DNA from: Micromonospora sp. NBC_00421
Lineage (GTDB): Bacteria; Actinomycetota; Actinomycetes; Mycobacteriales; Micromonosporaceae
Length of the DNA stretch: 64,000 nucleotides
Reading direction: 5' to 3'
Assembly: GCF_036017915.1 (NCBI RefSeq)
Contig: NZ_CP107929.1
Coordinates: forward strand, 2,046,001 to 2,110,000
Part shown: positions 1 to 10,911 of the stretch, one piece after another
How the letters are laid out: every line of letters starts with the position of its first letter
Position numbering within the stretch: position 1 is the stretch's first letter
Position numbers and translations under genes: made by a program
Notes under the pieces: model-generated
The model's input: the letters and a program-made list of their open reading frames with translations, nothing else
Told to the model about the DNA's origin: nothing
The model's database searches: none

Positions 1-2235
1 CACCCGGTAGCCGCCGGTCACGGGCGTGACCTCGGCCGTGAAGGGGGCCGGGTCGTAGGCGATGTCGCGGTCCTCGGCGAACTGGTGGTGGACGCGGATG
101 CCAGCGGCGGCGACGGTCAGCAGCTCGCTTCTCGGATCGACCGGGGTGAGCAGCTCGTCGGCCAGGCCGAGCAGGGCGACAGACCGCGGCGCGACATCGA
201 GCGGCATCTCGACGGTCGCCAGGATGTCGCCGGCGAGGGTCTGCCGCGCGGCGCGGACCGTACCCGTCCATGTCTGGTCGTGATCGTTGACCGCGACCAG
301 GGTGGGCCTTCCGTGGCGGGGCTGCACGGTCAGCAGCCGTGGCGCGAACGCGTGCTTGAGCGCGTAGTAGAGGGGCTTGGGTCGTTCGTCGCTGTCCACG
401 GCGGCCCAGGAGGTGACCGGCCAGCAGTCGTTGAGTTGCCAGACGAGGGCCCCGGCGGTGTACGGCCACCAGGAGCGGAAGTGCTCGACGCCGAACGCCA
501 CCGCCCGTGCCTGGTTGAGCTGTGTCGCCCAGTGCCACTGCGCGAAGTCGTCAGGCACCGGCAGGTGGGGTGCGAGGCCGCGGTCCAGCTTGCCGTTGCC
601 GTCGCCGGCCTTCTGGTGCAGCAGAAACGCGGGTGAGGTGGGTGCCAGCGGCTGGTCACGGATCCAGCGGGTGAGGGTCGCCCAGGTGGGCGGGCCCTGG
701 AAGCCGAACTCCGCGCAGAACCGCGGGATGTGATCGCGGTAGTGGGTGTAGTCGAGCATGTTCCAGACGTCCCACTCGTGGCGGGTGCCGTAGCGGGCGT
801 CGTTGGGCGGGAGATCGCCGGGGCTGTACGGGCTGCCGGGCGCGTACGGGCGGGTGGGGTCCAGTGCGGTGACGAGTGCGGGCAGCAGTTCGGTGTAGTA
901 GCCGAGCCCCCAACTGCGTCCGTCGAGGGCCTCCTGCCAGCCCTCCCAGTCGGTGTAGGCGGGCAGGTTCTCGTTGTTGCCGTTCCACAGCACCAGCGAC
1001 GGGCGGGCGACCAACCGGGTGATGTTCTCCCGCGCCTCGGCCTCGACCTCGCTCCGCAGGGGCTCCTCCTCGGCATAGAAGGCACACGCGAAGGGGAAGT
1101 CCTGCCACACCAGCACGCCCCGCTCGTCGCAGGCGGCATAGAAGTCGTCGGTTTCGTAGATGCCGCCGCCCCAGATCCGCAGCATGTTCATGTTCGCCTC
1201 GACGGCCTGGTCGATCCGGCGGGCGAGCCGTTCGGGGGTGACCCGGGTGAGGAGGTGGTCGTCCGGGATCCAGTTGGCGCCCTTGGCGAAGACCCGGGTG
1301 CCGTTGACGACGAACACGAACGGCGTGCCGGTCCCGTCGGGCTCGGTGTCCACGGTGACGGTGCGGAAGCCGATCCGACGTCGGTCGGTGTCCACCGGCT
1401 CGGCGTCGGCCAGGAGCGTGACGGTCAACTCGTAGAGCGGCTGCTCACCGTAGCCGACCGGCCACCACAGCCGGGCGTCCGGCACGAGGACGGTGACGTG
1501 GGTGGCGTTGCCGGAGACAGCCGTCCGTTCCTCGCGGCCGGCCACGGTCACCACCGCGGTGTAGTAGCGGTCCGCGGCGCGCTCCACGTCCAGGTGTACG
1601 TCGACGCGGCCGGTGCCGTCGGGGTCGACGGTGACCAGCGGCCGCACCTGGGCCAGCCGGGCGGTGTCCCAGCGTTCCAGCCGTACCGGCTTCCAGATGC
1701 CGGCGGTCTGCAGGTCCGGTCCCCAGTCCCAGCCGAAGGAGCAGGCCATCTTGCGGATCGCGTTGTACGGGTGCGGGTAGGCGCGCTGCCGCCAACCGAG
1801 TTGGCTCTCTGCCTGTTCGGCGTAGGTGAGCGCCGCTCCCAACGTCACGGTCAGCTCGTTGTGGCCCTCCCGCAGGGTCTCTCGGACGTCGAACCGGTAG
1901 CCGCGGTGCATGTTGGCGGTCCGGCCGAGCACGACGCCGTTGAGTGCGATCGTGGCGATCGTGTCGATGCCGTCGAAGACCAGTTCCACCCGCTCACCCA
2001 CGCCGGGCGCGGACGCCTGGAAGACCGTCGCGTACTGCCAGTCGACGCGGTGCATCCAGGTCAGGGACGCTTCGTTGCTGTCCAGGTAGGGGTCGGGGAT
2101 GAGCCCGGCGGCCATCAGGTCGAGGTGGGTGCTGCCGGGCACCTGTGCGGGGATGTCCCGTCCGGCGAGGACGTCTGGCGTGGGGCCTCCGTTGGCGCGT
2201 AGACGCCAGCCCTCGTGCAGGGTGGTGCACGTCAT
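1..2235 (-). CDS. GH2 beta-mannosidase, 3' end cut by window
   Basis: This probable intracellular beta-mannosidase would remove terminal mannose from manno-oligosaccharides. No signal peptide is visible. The start is the ATG at 2235, preceded by a GGAGGAGG ribosome site. The 745 codons in the window show the GH2 order: an N-terminal jelly-roll domain (about 1-190), an immunoglobulin-like domain, then the TIM barrel. The barrel carries WNGNNEN with the likely acid/base Glu422, and AEFGFQG with the likely nucleophile Glu509. Both motifs are typical of GH2 beta-mannosidases rather than beta-galactosidases. The family is usually about 800-850 residues, so only a C-terminal accessory part is missing. 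It lies downstream of a ROK repressor in the same direction and has its own promoter with a candidate ROK operator. Confidence 0.9.
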   Translation of the reverse strand, partial: MTCTTLHEGWRLRANGGPTPDVLAGRDIPAQVPGSTHLDLMAAGLIPDPYLDSNEASLTWMHRVDWQYATVFQASAPGVGERVELVFDGIDTIATIALNGVVLGRTANMHRGYRFDVRETLREGHNELTVTLGAALTYAEQAESQLGWRQRAYPHPYNAIRKMACSFGWDWGPDLQTAGIWKPVRLERWDTARLAQVRPLVTVDPDGTGRVDVHLDVERAADRYYTAVVTVAGREERTAVSGNATHVTVLVPDARLWWPVGYGEQPLYELTVTLLADAEPVDTDRRRIGFRTVTVDTEPDGTGTPFVFVVNGTRVFAKGANWIPDDHLLTRVTPERLARRIDQAVEANMNMLRIWGGGIYETDDFYAACDERGVLVWQDFPFACAFYAEEEPLRSEVEAEARENITRLVARPSLVLWNGNNENLPAYTDWEGWQEALDGRSWGLGYYTELLPALVTALDPTRPYAPGSPYSPGDLPPNDARYGTRHEWDVWNMLDYTHYRDHIPRFCAEFGFQGPPTWATLTRWIRDQPLAPTSPAFLLHQKAGDGNGKLDRGLAPHLPVPDDFAQWHWATQLNQARAVAFGVEHFRSWWPYTAGALVWQLNDCWPVTSWAAVDSDERPKPLYYALKHAFAPRLLTVQPRHGRPTLVAVNDHDQTWTGTVRAARQTLAGDILATVEMPLDVAPRSVALLGLADELLTPVDPRSELLTVAAAGIRVHHQFAEDRDIAYDPAPFTAEVTPVTGGYRV

Positions 2236-2281
2236 CGGGTCCTCCTCCTCGTCGGCGGCAGGGGGTCAGGCCCGAGGAGCA

Positions 2282-2310
2282 TCCTTACGTAGGCAAACGA
2301 AGTAAGTCAA
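2282..2310 (-). promoter_or_regulatory. Beta-mannosidase promoter with candidate ROK operator
   Basis: On the minus strand a -35 TTGACT (2305-2310) and a -10 TAAGGA (2282-2287) are 17 bp apart, upstream of the ATG at 2235. A 23-bp element (2284-2306) with perfect 5-bp arms CTTAC/GTAAG spans from -35 to -10. An element of the same length and placement occurs at the GH5 promoter (3718-3740). A repressor bound here would block RNA polymerase. The neighbouring ROK protein is the obvious candidate, by inference. Confidence 0.6.
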
Positions 2311-2358
2311 TGCGTCAAGTGCGCGCAGGCTTCAGCGGGCAGTGGCACCCGGGCCCAT

Positions 2359-3612
2359 CTACCCGGCGGTGCCCGATCCGGCGGCGCGTGCCCTGTCCTG
2401 CGGATGTGGATGACCGAGAGTCAGCTCGCTCCGCAGGACGAGGACCGCACCGCCGATCGCCGCCGCGTCCGACCCGTTGACCGACGGCACGATCCGTACC
2501 TGGTGCGCCCGCCGGGCGAACGAACGGCGGTCCACCTCCTGTTGGATCATCATCTGGTAGATCGAGCCGGCCACGGCGAAGCTCGGTCCGGCCAGGACGA
2601 TCGCCTCCAGGTCGAACAGGCACGCCATGGTGACGGCCGCGTGACCGAGGTAGCGGGCCGACTGCTCGACGAGCCCTCGTGCGCCGGCGTCGCCGGTGTT
2701 CGCCGCGGCCGCGATCCGCGCGAACTCGGTGAGGACGTCGGCGGCGGCCGGGTCCAGCGCCAGCCGGCGGCCGAGCCCGGGTGTCGCCAGGGCCTGCCGG
2801 ACCAGGGCCGTCGGGCCCGCGTAGTTCTCCAGGCAACCGACGTTGCCGCACGGGCACTCGTCACCGTTGACGTCGATCGAGATGTGGCCGATCTCCACGC
2901 TGTTCGACGAACTTCCCCGATAGACCTCGCCGGCGACCACCACGCCACCGCCGATCCCGGTGGCCATGTAGATGCAGCCGTAGGTGCTTCGCGGGTCGAC
3001 CGTACCCATCCAGTACTCACCGATCGCCGCCGCCGCCGCGTCGTTGTCGAGCAGGACGGGCAACCCGAGAGCCTCCGCCAGCCGCCGCGCGACCGGGTGG
3101 TCGAGCCACTCGTCGGTCGGTTGCGGCGTCAACAGCACACCCGCGCGTCGATCCTGCGGTCCGTAGCTGACCAGGCCGACCCCCAGCACCCTGTCGCGGT
3201 CGACAGCCGCCGTGGCCAGCAACGCGTCGACCTGCGCTGCCACCAGTGGCAGCGCCCGCTCCGGTGGCATCGACGCCACGCCCTGGAACGACGTCCGGGC
3301 CACCTGCCGACCCGCCAGGTCGATGACCACGATCACGCAGGTGTTGCGTTCGAGTTGAACCCCGACGCTGTAGCGGGCCAGCGGATTGAGCTGCACCATG
3401 GTGCGTGGCTTGCCACCCGTCGGCGCACCCCGACCAGCCTCGACCACAAGGTCGTCGCCGATCAGCTCGCGCACGACCTCGGAGATCGTCGCGCCCGTCA
3501 GCCCCGTCGCCGCCGCGAGTTCCACCCGGCTGATGCTGCGCGCCGACCTGATCACGTCCAGCACCAGGCCGCGCGTCTTCGGTCGGCTGGCCCAGATCGG
3601 GCTGCTCGCCAC
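2359..3612 (-). CDS. ROK-family transcriptional repressor
   Basis: A 417-residue ROK (repressor, ORF, kinase) regulator. Residues 10-70 form a winged helix-turn-helix with a VELAAATGLTGATISEVV recognition region. The rest is the sugar-kinase-like fold with the zinc motif CPCGNVGC (253-260) and the upstream EIGHISID histidine, both intact. The GTG at 3612 is preferred because GGGAGG lies five bases upstream; an in-frame Met at 3660 has no clear ribosome site. The gene lies between a divergent GH5 gene and a co-directional beta-mannosidase. Both of those promoters carry matched 23-bp candidate operators. The likely role is sugar-responsive repression of mannan or beta-glucan genes. The ligand is not deducible from sequence. 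Confidence 0.9.
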   Translation of the reverse strand: MASSPIWASRPKTRGLVLDVIRSARSISRVELAAATGLTGATISEVVRELIGDDLVVEAGRGAPTGGKPRTMVQLNPLARYSVGVQLERNTCVIVVIDLAGRQVARTSFQGVASMPPERALPLVAAQVDALLATAAVDRDRVLGVGLVSYGPQDRRAGVLLTPQPTDEWLDHPVARRLAEALGLPVLLDNDAAAAAIGEYWMGTVDPRSTYGCIYMATGIGGGVVVAGEVYRGSSSNSVEIGHISIDVNGDECPCGNVGCLENYAGPTALVRQALATPGLGRRLALDPAAADVLTEFARIAAAANTGDAGARGLVEQSARYLGHAAVTMACLFDLEAIVLAGPSFAVAGSIYQMMIQQEVDRRSFARRAHQVRIVPSVNGSDAAAIGGAVLVLRSELTLGHPHPQDRARAAGSGTAG

Positions 3613-3713
3613 GGTCCCTCCCAGTTTGCACCCGGTCCGCCAGGCTACTTCACTCAGCACCTCGGTGGTTACCGCACTGCCTCCGTCACCATCTGCGCCG
3701 GCCCCTACATGTA

Positions 3714-3741
3714 TTGACTTTCGTAACCAAGCTAATAAAGG
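3714..3741 (+). promoter_or_regulatory. GH5 promoter with candidate ROK operator
   Basis: TTGACT (3714-3719) and TAAAGG (3736-3741) have 16-bp spacing. A 23-bp element with CTTT/AAAG arms (3718-3740) lies in the same register as the element at the beta-mannosidase promoter. Aligned end to end, the two elements share the outer CTT and AAG triplets and an internal CTA. An ATG at 3742 sits inside this promoter and is therefore not the GH5 start. Confidence 0.5.
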
Positions 3742-3789
3742 ATGGCCCGAAGCGCTCCCATCGATCTCTCACCAGCACGAGGAGATCAG

Positions 3790-5283
3790 ATGAACCATCG
3801 ACACGCACTGCTGGCCACCGGCACCGCCGGTGTGCTGGTGCTGGGCGGCATGGCAACGTCCACGCCCTCCGCTGCGGCGGCCGCCACCGGTTGCGCAGTC
3901 ACCTACACGGTGCAGAGCCAGTGGCCGGGCGGGTTCACCGCCAACGTCGCCGTCACCAATCTCGGCGACGCGGTGTCGAGCTGGAAGTTGACCTTCGACT
4001 TCCCCAGCGCTGGCCAGCACGTCACCCAGGGCTGGGGTGCCACCTGGACCCAGGCCGGCACCCGGGTGACGGCCGCCAGCATGAGCTGGAACGGAGCGCT
4101 GGGCACCGGTGCCTCGACCTCGATCGGGTTCGGCGGCTCGTGGAGCGGCGCGAACCCGGTGCCCACGTCGTTCGCGCTCAACGGCACCAGGTGCACCACT
4201 CCGCCGCCGACGACTCCGCCGCCGACGACTCCGCCACCGACCACCCCGCCACCCACCGGGTCGGCACCGGCGCTGCGGGTGTCCGGGAACCAGATCGTCA
4301 CCGCGGCCGGCAAGCCGTACCGGCTGCTGGGGGTCAGCCGGTCCAGCGGAGAGTTCGCCTGCGTGCAGGGCAAGGGCCTGTGGGACTCCGGACCGGTCGA
4401 CCAGGCCTCGATCGATGCGATGAAGACCTGGAACATCCACGCCGTGCGGGTTCCGCTGAACGAAGAATGCTGGCTCGGCCTCAACGGCTCGCCCAGCGGC
4501 GTCACCTACCAACAGGGCGTCAAGGACTACGTGAACCTGCTCGTCGCCAACGGCATCAACGTCATCCTCGACCTGCACTGGACCTGGGGCGCCTACCCCA
4601 ACAGCCCAGACTGGCACTGCAAGGACGAACACGCCACCTGCCAGAAGCCGATGCCGGACGCGCGGTACGCCCCCCAGTTCTGGACCGGCGTCGCCAACGC
4701 GTTCAAGGGCAACGACGCGGTCGTGTTCGACCTGTTCAACGAGCCCTACCCGGACATGCCCGCCGACTGGGACAAGACCCTGGGCTGGCAGTGCCTACGT
4801 GACGGCGGCACCTGCACCGGCCTGCCCTACGAGGTGGCCGGCATGCAGGACCTCGTCGACGCGGTCCGCGCCACCGGCGCCACCAACCTACTCATGATCG
4901 GCGGCCTGGAATGGGCCAACGACATGCGGGAGTGGCTGACCTACAGGCCGAACGACCCGCTGCACAACATCGCCGCGTCGTGGCACGCCTACAGCTTCAA
5001 CGCCTGCGCCACCGAATCCTGCTGGGACAGCCAGATCGCCCCGCTCACCCAGCACGTCCCGATCGTGATCGGCGAGTTCGGCCAGGACAACTGCGCCTTC
5101 GACTACATGCGGCAACTGGTGAACTGGGCCGACGAGCACGACCTGAGCTACCTCGCCTGGACCTGGAACCCCTGGGGCTGCACCAGCGGCGCCGTGCTCA
5201 TCAAGGACTGGGCCGGCACCCCGGAACCCGGCATCGGCGAGGGCTTCAAAGCCCACCTACTGACCCAGAACCCCTATCTCTGA
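3790..5283 (+). CDS. Secreted CBM2-GH5 endoglycanase (cellulase or mannanase type)
   Basis: A 497-residue exported endo-beta-glycanase. The ATG at 3790 follows GAGGAG and gives a Sec signal peptide (1-32, ending at an Ala run). Next is a CBM2 cellulose-binding domain (about 33-137) with its conserved tryptophans and terminal disulfide cysteines. A proline/threonine linker made of TTPPP repeats follows, then a GH5 catalytic domain (about 155-497). The likely acid/base is in FNEPYP and the nucleophile in IGEFGQDN. CBM2 would anchor it to cellulose-rich cell walls. The GH5 subfamily, and so cellulase versus mannanase activity, cannot be assigned by eye. Sharing a candidate ROK operator with a beta-mannosidase favours a mannan-linked role. 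Confidence 0.88.
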   Translation: MNHRHALLATGTAGVLVLGGMATSTPSAAAAATGCAVTYTVQSQWPGGFTANVAVTNLGDAVSSWKLTFDFPSAGQHVTQGWGATWTQAGTRVTAASMSWNGALGTGASTSIGFGGSWSGANPVPTSFALNGTRCTTPPPTTPPPTTPPPTTPPPTGSAPALRVSGNQIVTAAGKPYRLLGVSRSSGEFACVQGKGLWDSGPVDQASIDAMKTWNIHAVRVPLNEECWLGLNGSPSGVTYQQGVKDYVNLLVANGINVILDLHWTWGAYPNSPDWHCKDEHATCQKPMPDARYAPQFWTGVANAFKGNDAVVFDLFNEPYPDMPADWDKTLGWQCLRDGGTCTGLPYEVAGMQDLVDAVRATGATNLLMIGGLEWANDMREWLTYRPNDPLHNIAASWHAYSFNACATESCWDSQIAPLTQHVPIVIGEFGQDNCAFDYMRQLVNWADEHDLSYLAWTWNPWGCTSGAVLIKDWAGTPEPGIGEGFKAHLLTQNPYL

Positions 5284-5289
5284 GCAATC

Positions 5290-5330
5290 TCGTCGGCCGG
5301 CCGGCGCCGAGAGCGCTGGCCGGCCGACGA
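5290..5330 (+). terminator. Hairpin terminator after the CBM2-GH5 gene
   Basis: A perfect 13-bp inverted repeat (arms 5290-5302 and 5318-5330, TCGTCGGCCGGCC and its complement) with a 15-base loop starts seven bases after the stop codon. No T-tract follows, as is usual in high-GC actinobacteria. Confidence 0.6.
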
Positions 5331-5462
5331 CCCACCCACCCGTACCCCGAGGGGATGGCATGCGCAGGAAATCTCGACTGACGTCACCGGACACGCCGAG
5401 GGCAACACGTCCCGGGTCCGAGGTGCGACGGCCGTCGGCGGCGACGACCGGGGGGATCGGCG

Positions 5463-7547
5463 ATGTCTGACCTCCCACCGCGTGTGCTGTTCGGTGCGGC
5501 CTACTACCACGAGTACCAGCCGTACGAGCGGCTCAAGACCGACCTCGACCTGATGGCCGCGGCCGGCTTCACCGTCATCCGGGTCGGTGAGTCGGTCTGG
5601 TCGACGTGGGAGCCGGAGGACGGTCAGTTCGACCTCGACTGGCTCCAGCCGGTCCTCGACGGTGCCCACGAACGCGGGATCAGTGTGGTCCTCGGCACCC
5701 CGACGTACTCGGTGCCCCCGTGGCTGGCCCGCCGGTATCCCGAGATCGCCGGGGAGCTCCGTACGGGTGAACGGATGGGGTGGGGCGGCCGGCAGGAGGC
5801 GGACTACACCCACGCCGCCTTCCTGTTCCACGCCGAGCGCGTGACCCGCGCGGTCGTCGCCCGGTACGCCGACCATCCGGCCGTCATCGGGTTCCAGGTC
5901 GACAACGAACCCGGCCTGTGGCTGTTCCGCAACCACGGCGTCTTCCAACGATTCGTCGACGACCTGCGCCGCACGTACGGCAGCGTCGAGGCCCTGAACC
6001 GGGAATGGGGTCTGGTCTTCTGGTCCAACCGGCTGACGACCTGGGCCGACCTGTGGCGCCCGGAGGGCAACACCCATCCGCAGTACTCGCTGGCGTGGCG
6101 GCGCTTCCAGGCGCGGCTGACCACGGAGTTCATCGGCTGGCAGGCCGGCATCGTGCGCGAGTACGCCAGCCCGGGACAGTTCGTCACCACGTGCATCGAC
6201 TACGGGCGGCCGGCCGTCGAGGACGACGAACTGGCCGCCCGGCTCGACGTGACCGCGGGCAACGCCTACTACGAGCCGCAGGACGCGTTGACGCTCCCCG
6301 ACACCCGTACGCCGCCGCCGGACCGGGTGGGCGACGGGGCCTGGACGATCCACCAGCACGCCGACCGGATGTGGAGCTCACGCCAGGAACCCTTCCTGGT
6401 CACCGAGACCAACGCCAACCACCGGATCGCCCCGCACAGCCGTCCCGCCTACGACGGGCAGTGGCGGCAGGCCGCCTGGGCCCTCGTCAGCCGCGGCGCG
6501 CAGATGATCGAATACTGGCACTGGCACACCATCCACGCCGGTGCGGAGACCAGCTGGGGCGGGATCATCCCGCACAGCGGACGGCCCGGACGCGCCTACC
6601 GGGAGATCGCCCGCATCGGCCAGGAGCTCGGCACCGCCGGTGACCTCGTCGCCGGGCTGACGCCCGACGCCGACGTCACCCTGCTGCACTCCCTGCCCAC
6701 CCGGTGGCTGATGCAGGAACACCCCCCGCTGGCCCGCCAGGACGGCAGCGGCGACACCGACTCCTACCACGCGTTCTTCGACGCCTTCCACCGCGGGGCG
6801 TTCGACGCCCGGCTGCAGACCCGCATCGTCCACGTCAGCCAGCTCGTGACCCAGCCCGTGGAGCAGGCCGTCGAGAGCCACCCGGTGCTCGTGGTGCCCG
6901 GACTCTACGTCGCCGAGGACGCCACCCTGGACTGGCTGAAGGCGTACGCGCACGCCGGCGGGCACCTGGTGGTCGGTCCGCGCACCGGCTACAGCGACGG
7001 CGAGACGCGGGCCCGCGTCGACGTGCAGCCCGGACGCCTCGCCGACGCCGCCGGAGCGTGGTACGAGGAATCCGCCAACCTGCTGGACGAGGTGCCGGTG
7101 ACCGCGCGGGACGCCGGACTGACCCTGCCGGGGCGGCCCGCCGCGACCCGCTGGCTGGACGCGCTGATCGCCGAGGACGCCACCGTGCTGGCCGGCTACG
7201 ACCACCCGCACTTCGGGCAGTGGGCCGCCGTCACCACCAGGGTGGCCGGACGAGGACGGGTCACGTACGTCGGGGCGCTGCCCAACGTCGACCTTGCCCG
7301 GGGCATCATGCGCTGGCTGCTCGCCGAGCGGTCAGAGCAGTGGTACGCCATGCCCGACTCCGTGACCAGCACCGGAGCGACCGCCCGCACCGGGCAGCGG
7401 TTGCGCTTCCTGCACAACTGGTCGTTCACCCCGGTGGAAGTCCGGGTCCCGGTCGCGGTCACCGACGTGCTCGACGCCACCTCGTACGCCCCGGGAGACG
7501 AGCTGCCGCTGGGGCCGTGGGACGTGCGCGTCCTCGTCGAGAACTGA
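5463..7547 (+). CDS. GH42 beta-galactosidase
   Basis: A 694-residue intracellular glycoside hydrolase without signal peptide. The N-terminal TIM barrel contains FGAAYYHEYQP and QVDNEPG, with the acid/base Glu, and FLVTETNAN, with the nucleophile Glu. A trimerisation domain (about 395-600) and a small C-terminal beta domain follow, as in the family. Length agrees with known GH42 enzymes of about 660-690 residues. The ATG at 5463 follows GGGGGG. GH42 enzymes release galactose from beta-galacto-oligosaccharides; some act on alpha-L-arabinopyranosides. The gene stands alone between two terminators, beside mannan and galactomannan genes. Confidence 0.9.
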   Translation: MSDLPPRVLFGAAYYHEYQPYERLKTDLDLMAAAGFTVIRVGESVWSTWEPEDGQFDLDWLQPVLDGAHERGISVVLGTPTYSVPPWLARRYPEIAGELRTGERMGWGGRQEADYTHAAFLFHAERVTRAVVARYADHPAVIGFQVDNEPGLWLFRNHGVFQRFVDDLRRTYGSVEALNREWGLVFWSNRLTTWADLWRPEGNTHPQYSLAWRRFQARLTTEFIGWQAGIVREYASPGQFVTTCIDYGRPAVEDDELAARLDVTAGNAYYEPQDALTLPDTRTPPPDRVGDGAWTIHQHADRMWSSRQEPFLVTETNANHRIAPHSRPAYDGQWRQAAWALVSRGAQMIEYWHWHTIHAGAETSWGGIIPHSGRPGRAYREIARIGQELGTAGDLVAGLTPDADVTLLHSLPTRWLMQEHPPLARQDGSGDTDSYHAFFDAFHRGAFDARLQTRIVHVSQLVTQPVEQAVESHPVLVVPGLYVAEDATLDWLKAYAHAGGHLVVGPRTGYSDGETRARVDVQPGRLADAAGAWYEESANLLDEVPVTARDAGLTLPGRPAATRWLDALIAEDATVLAGYDHPHFGQWAAVTTRVAGRGRVTYVGALPNVDLARGIMRWLLAERSEQWYAMPDSVTSTGATARTGQRLRFLHNWSFTPVEVRVPVAVTDVLDATSYAPGDELPLGPWDVRVLVEN

Positions 7548-7564
7548 CCGGTCCGGCGGACCGG

Positions 7565-7606
7565 ATCGCCCCGGGCCTGGTGGGGGGACACCAGGTCCGG
7601 GGCGAT
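7565..7606 (+). terminator. Strong hairpin terminator after GH42
   Basis: Arms 7565-7582 and 7589-7606 form an 18-bp stem with one mismatch around a six-base loop, 18 bases after the GH42 stop. Confidence 0.7.
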
Positions 7607-7734
7607 TCCGTGGCCACCCGTACCGTGGGGTGGGACGGGCCGACCGACGAGGCGGGTGGGTCACCCGGTGGCGGTGCGGGTCGTGGGCAGCGGCCGGCTG
7701 ACTGCCGGGGGAGCACTGCGGATGCCGCCGGGGC

Positions 7735-7832
7735 CGTGCCGCCAGGCGCCGCCGGGTCGGTGACGCCTGGCGGCACGACCGGCGGGTACGACGGCGGGGA
7801 CCGGGTGCCGCGCCGAATCGGCACCCGGTCCC
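7735..7832. terminator. Two hairpins between convergent GH42 and GH5-CBM13 genes
   Basis: Two perfect inverted repeats: 7735-7748 with 7764-7777 (14 bp) and 7797-7809 with 7820-7832 (13 bp). The second lies 15 bp beyond the stop of the minus-strand GH5-CBM13 gene and is its probable terminator. Together with the 7565-7606 hairpin they fill this 300-bp gap, which holds no gene. Confidence 0.65.
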
Positions 7833-7847
7833 GGCGTTGCCGGCGAG

Positions 7848-10836
<2,989 letters not shown>

Positions 10837-10870
10837 TCAGCGCGAATTGGTGGCGAGGAGGCGACGGCTC

Positions 10871-10903
10871 CTCCGGGCCATGCCGGTCAGTCATGGCCCG
10901 GAG
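10871..10903 (-). terminator. Hairpin terminator after the first GH26 gene
   Basis: A perfect 12-bp inverted repeat (10871-10882 and 10892-10903, arm CTCCGGGCCATG) with a nine-base loop lies nine bases past the stop of the minus-strand GH26 gene. It separates the GH26 pair from the esterase gene. Confidence 0.6.
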
Positions 10904-10911
10904 GGCCGCGC

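Noticed and set aside
3742..3789. Upstream ATG as the GH5 start
   Set aside because: It overlaps the -10 and operator, has no ribosome site, and would put 16 odd residues before a normal signal peptide.
4198..4260. Regular short direct repeats as a possible CRISPR or satellite
   Set aside because: They encode the TTPPP linker of the GH5 enzyme in frame. The similar tract at 57600-57720 encodes the pectinesterase linker.
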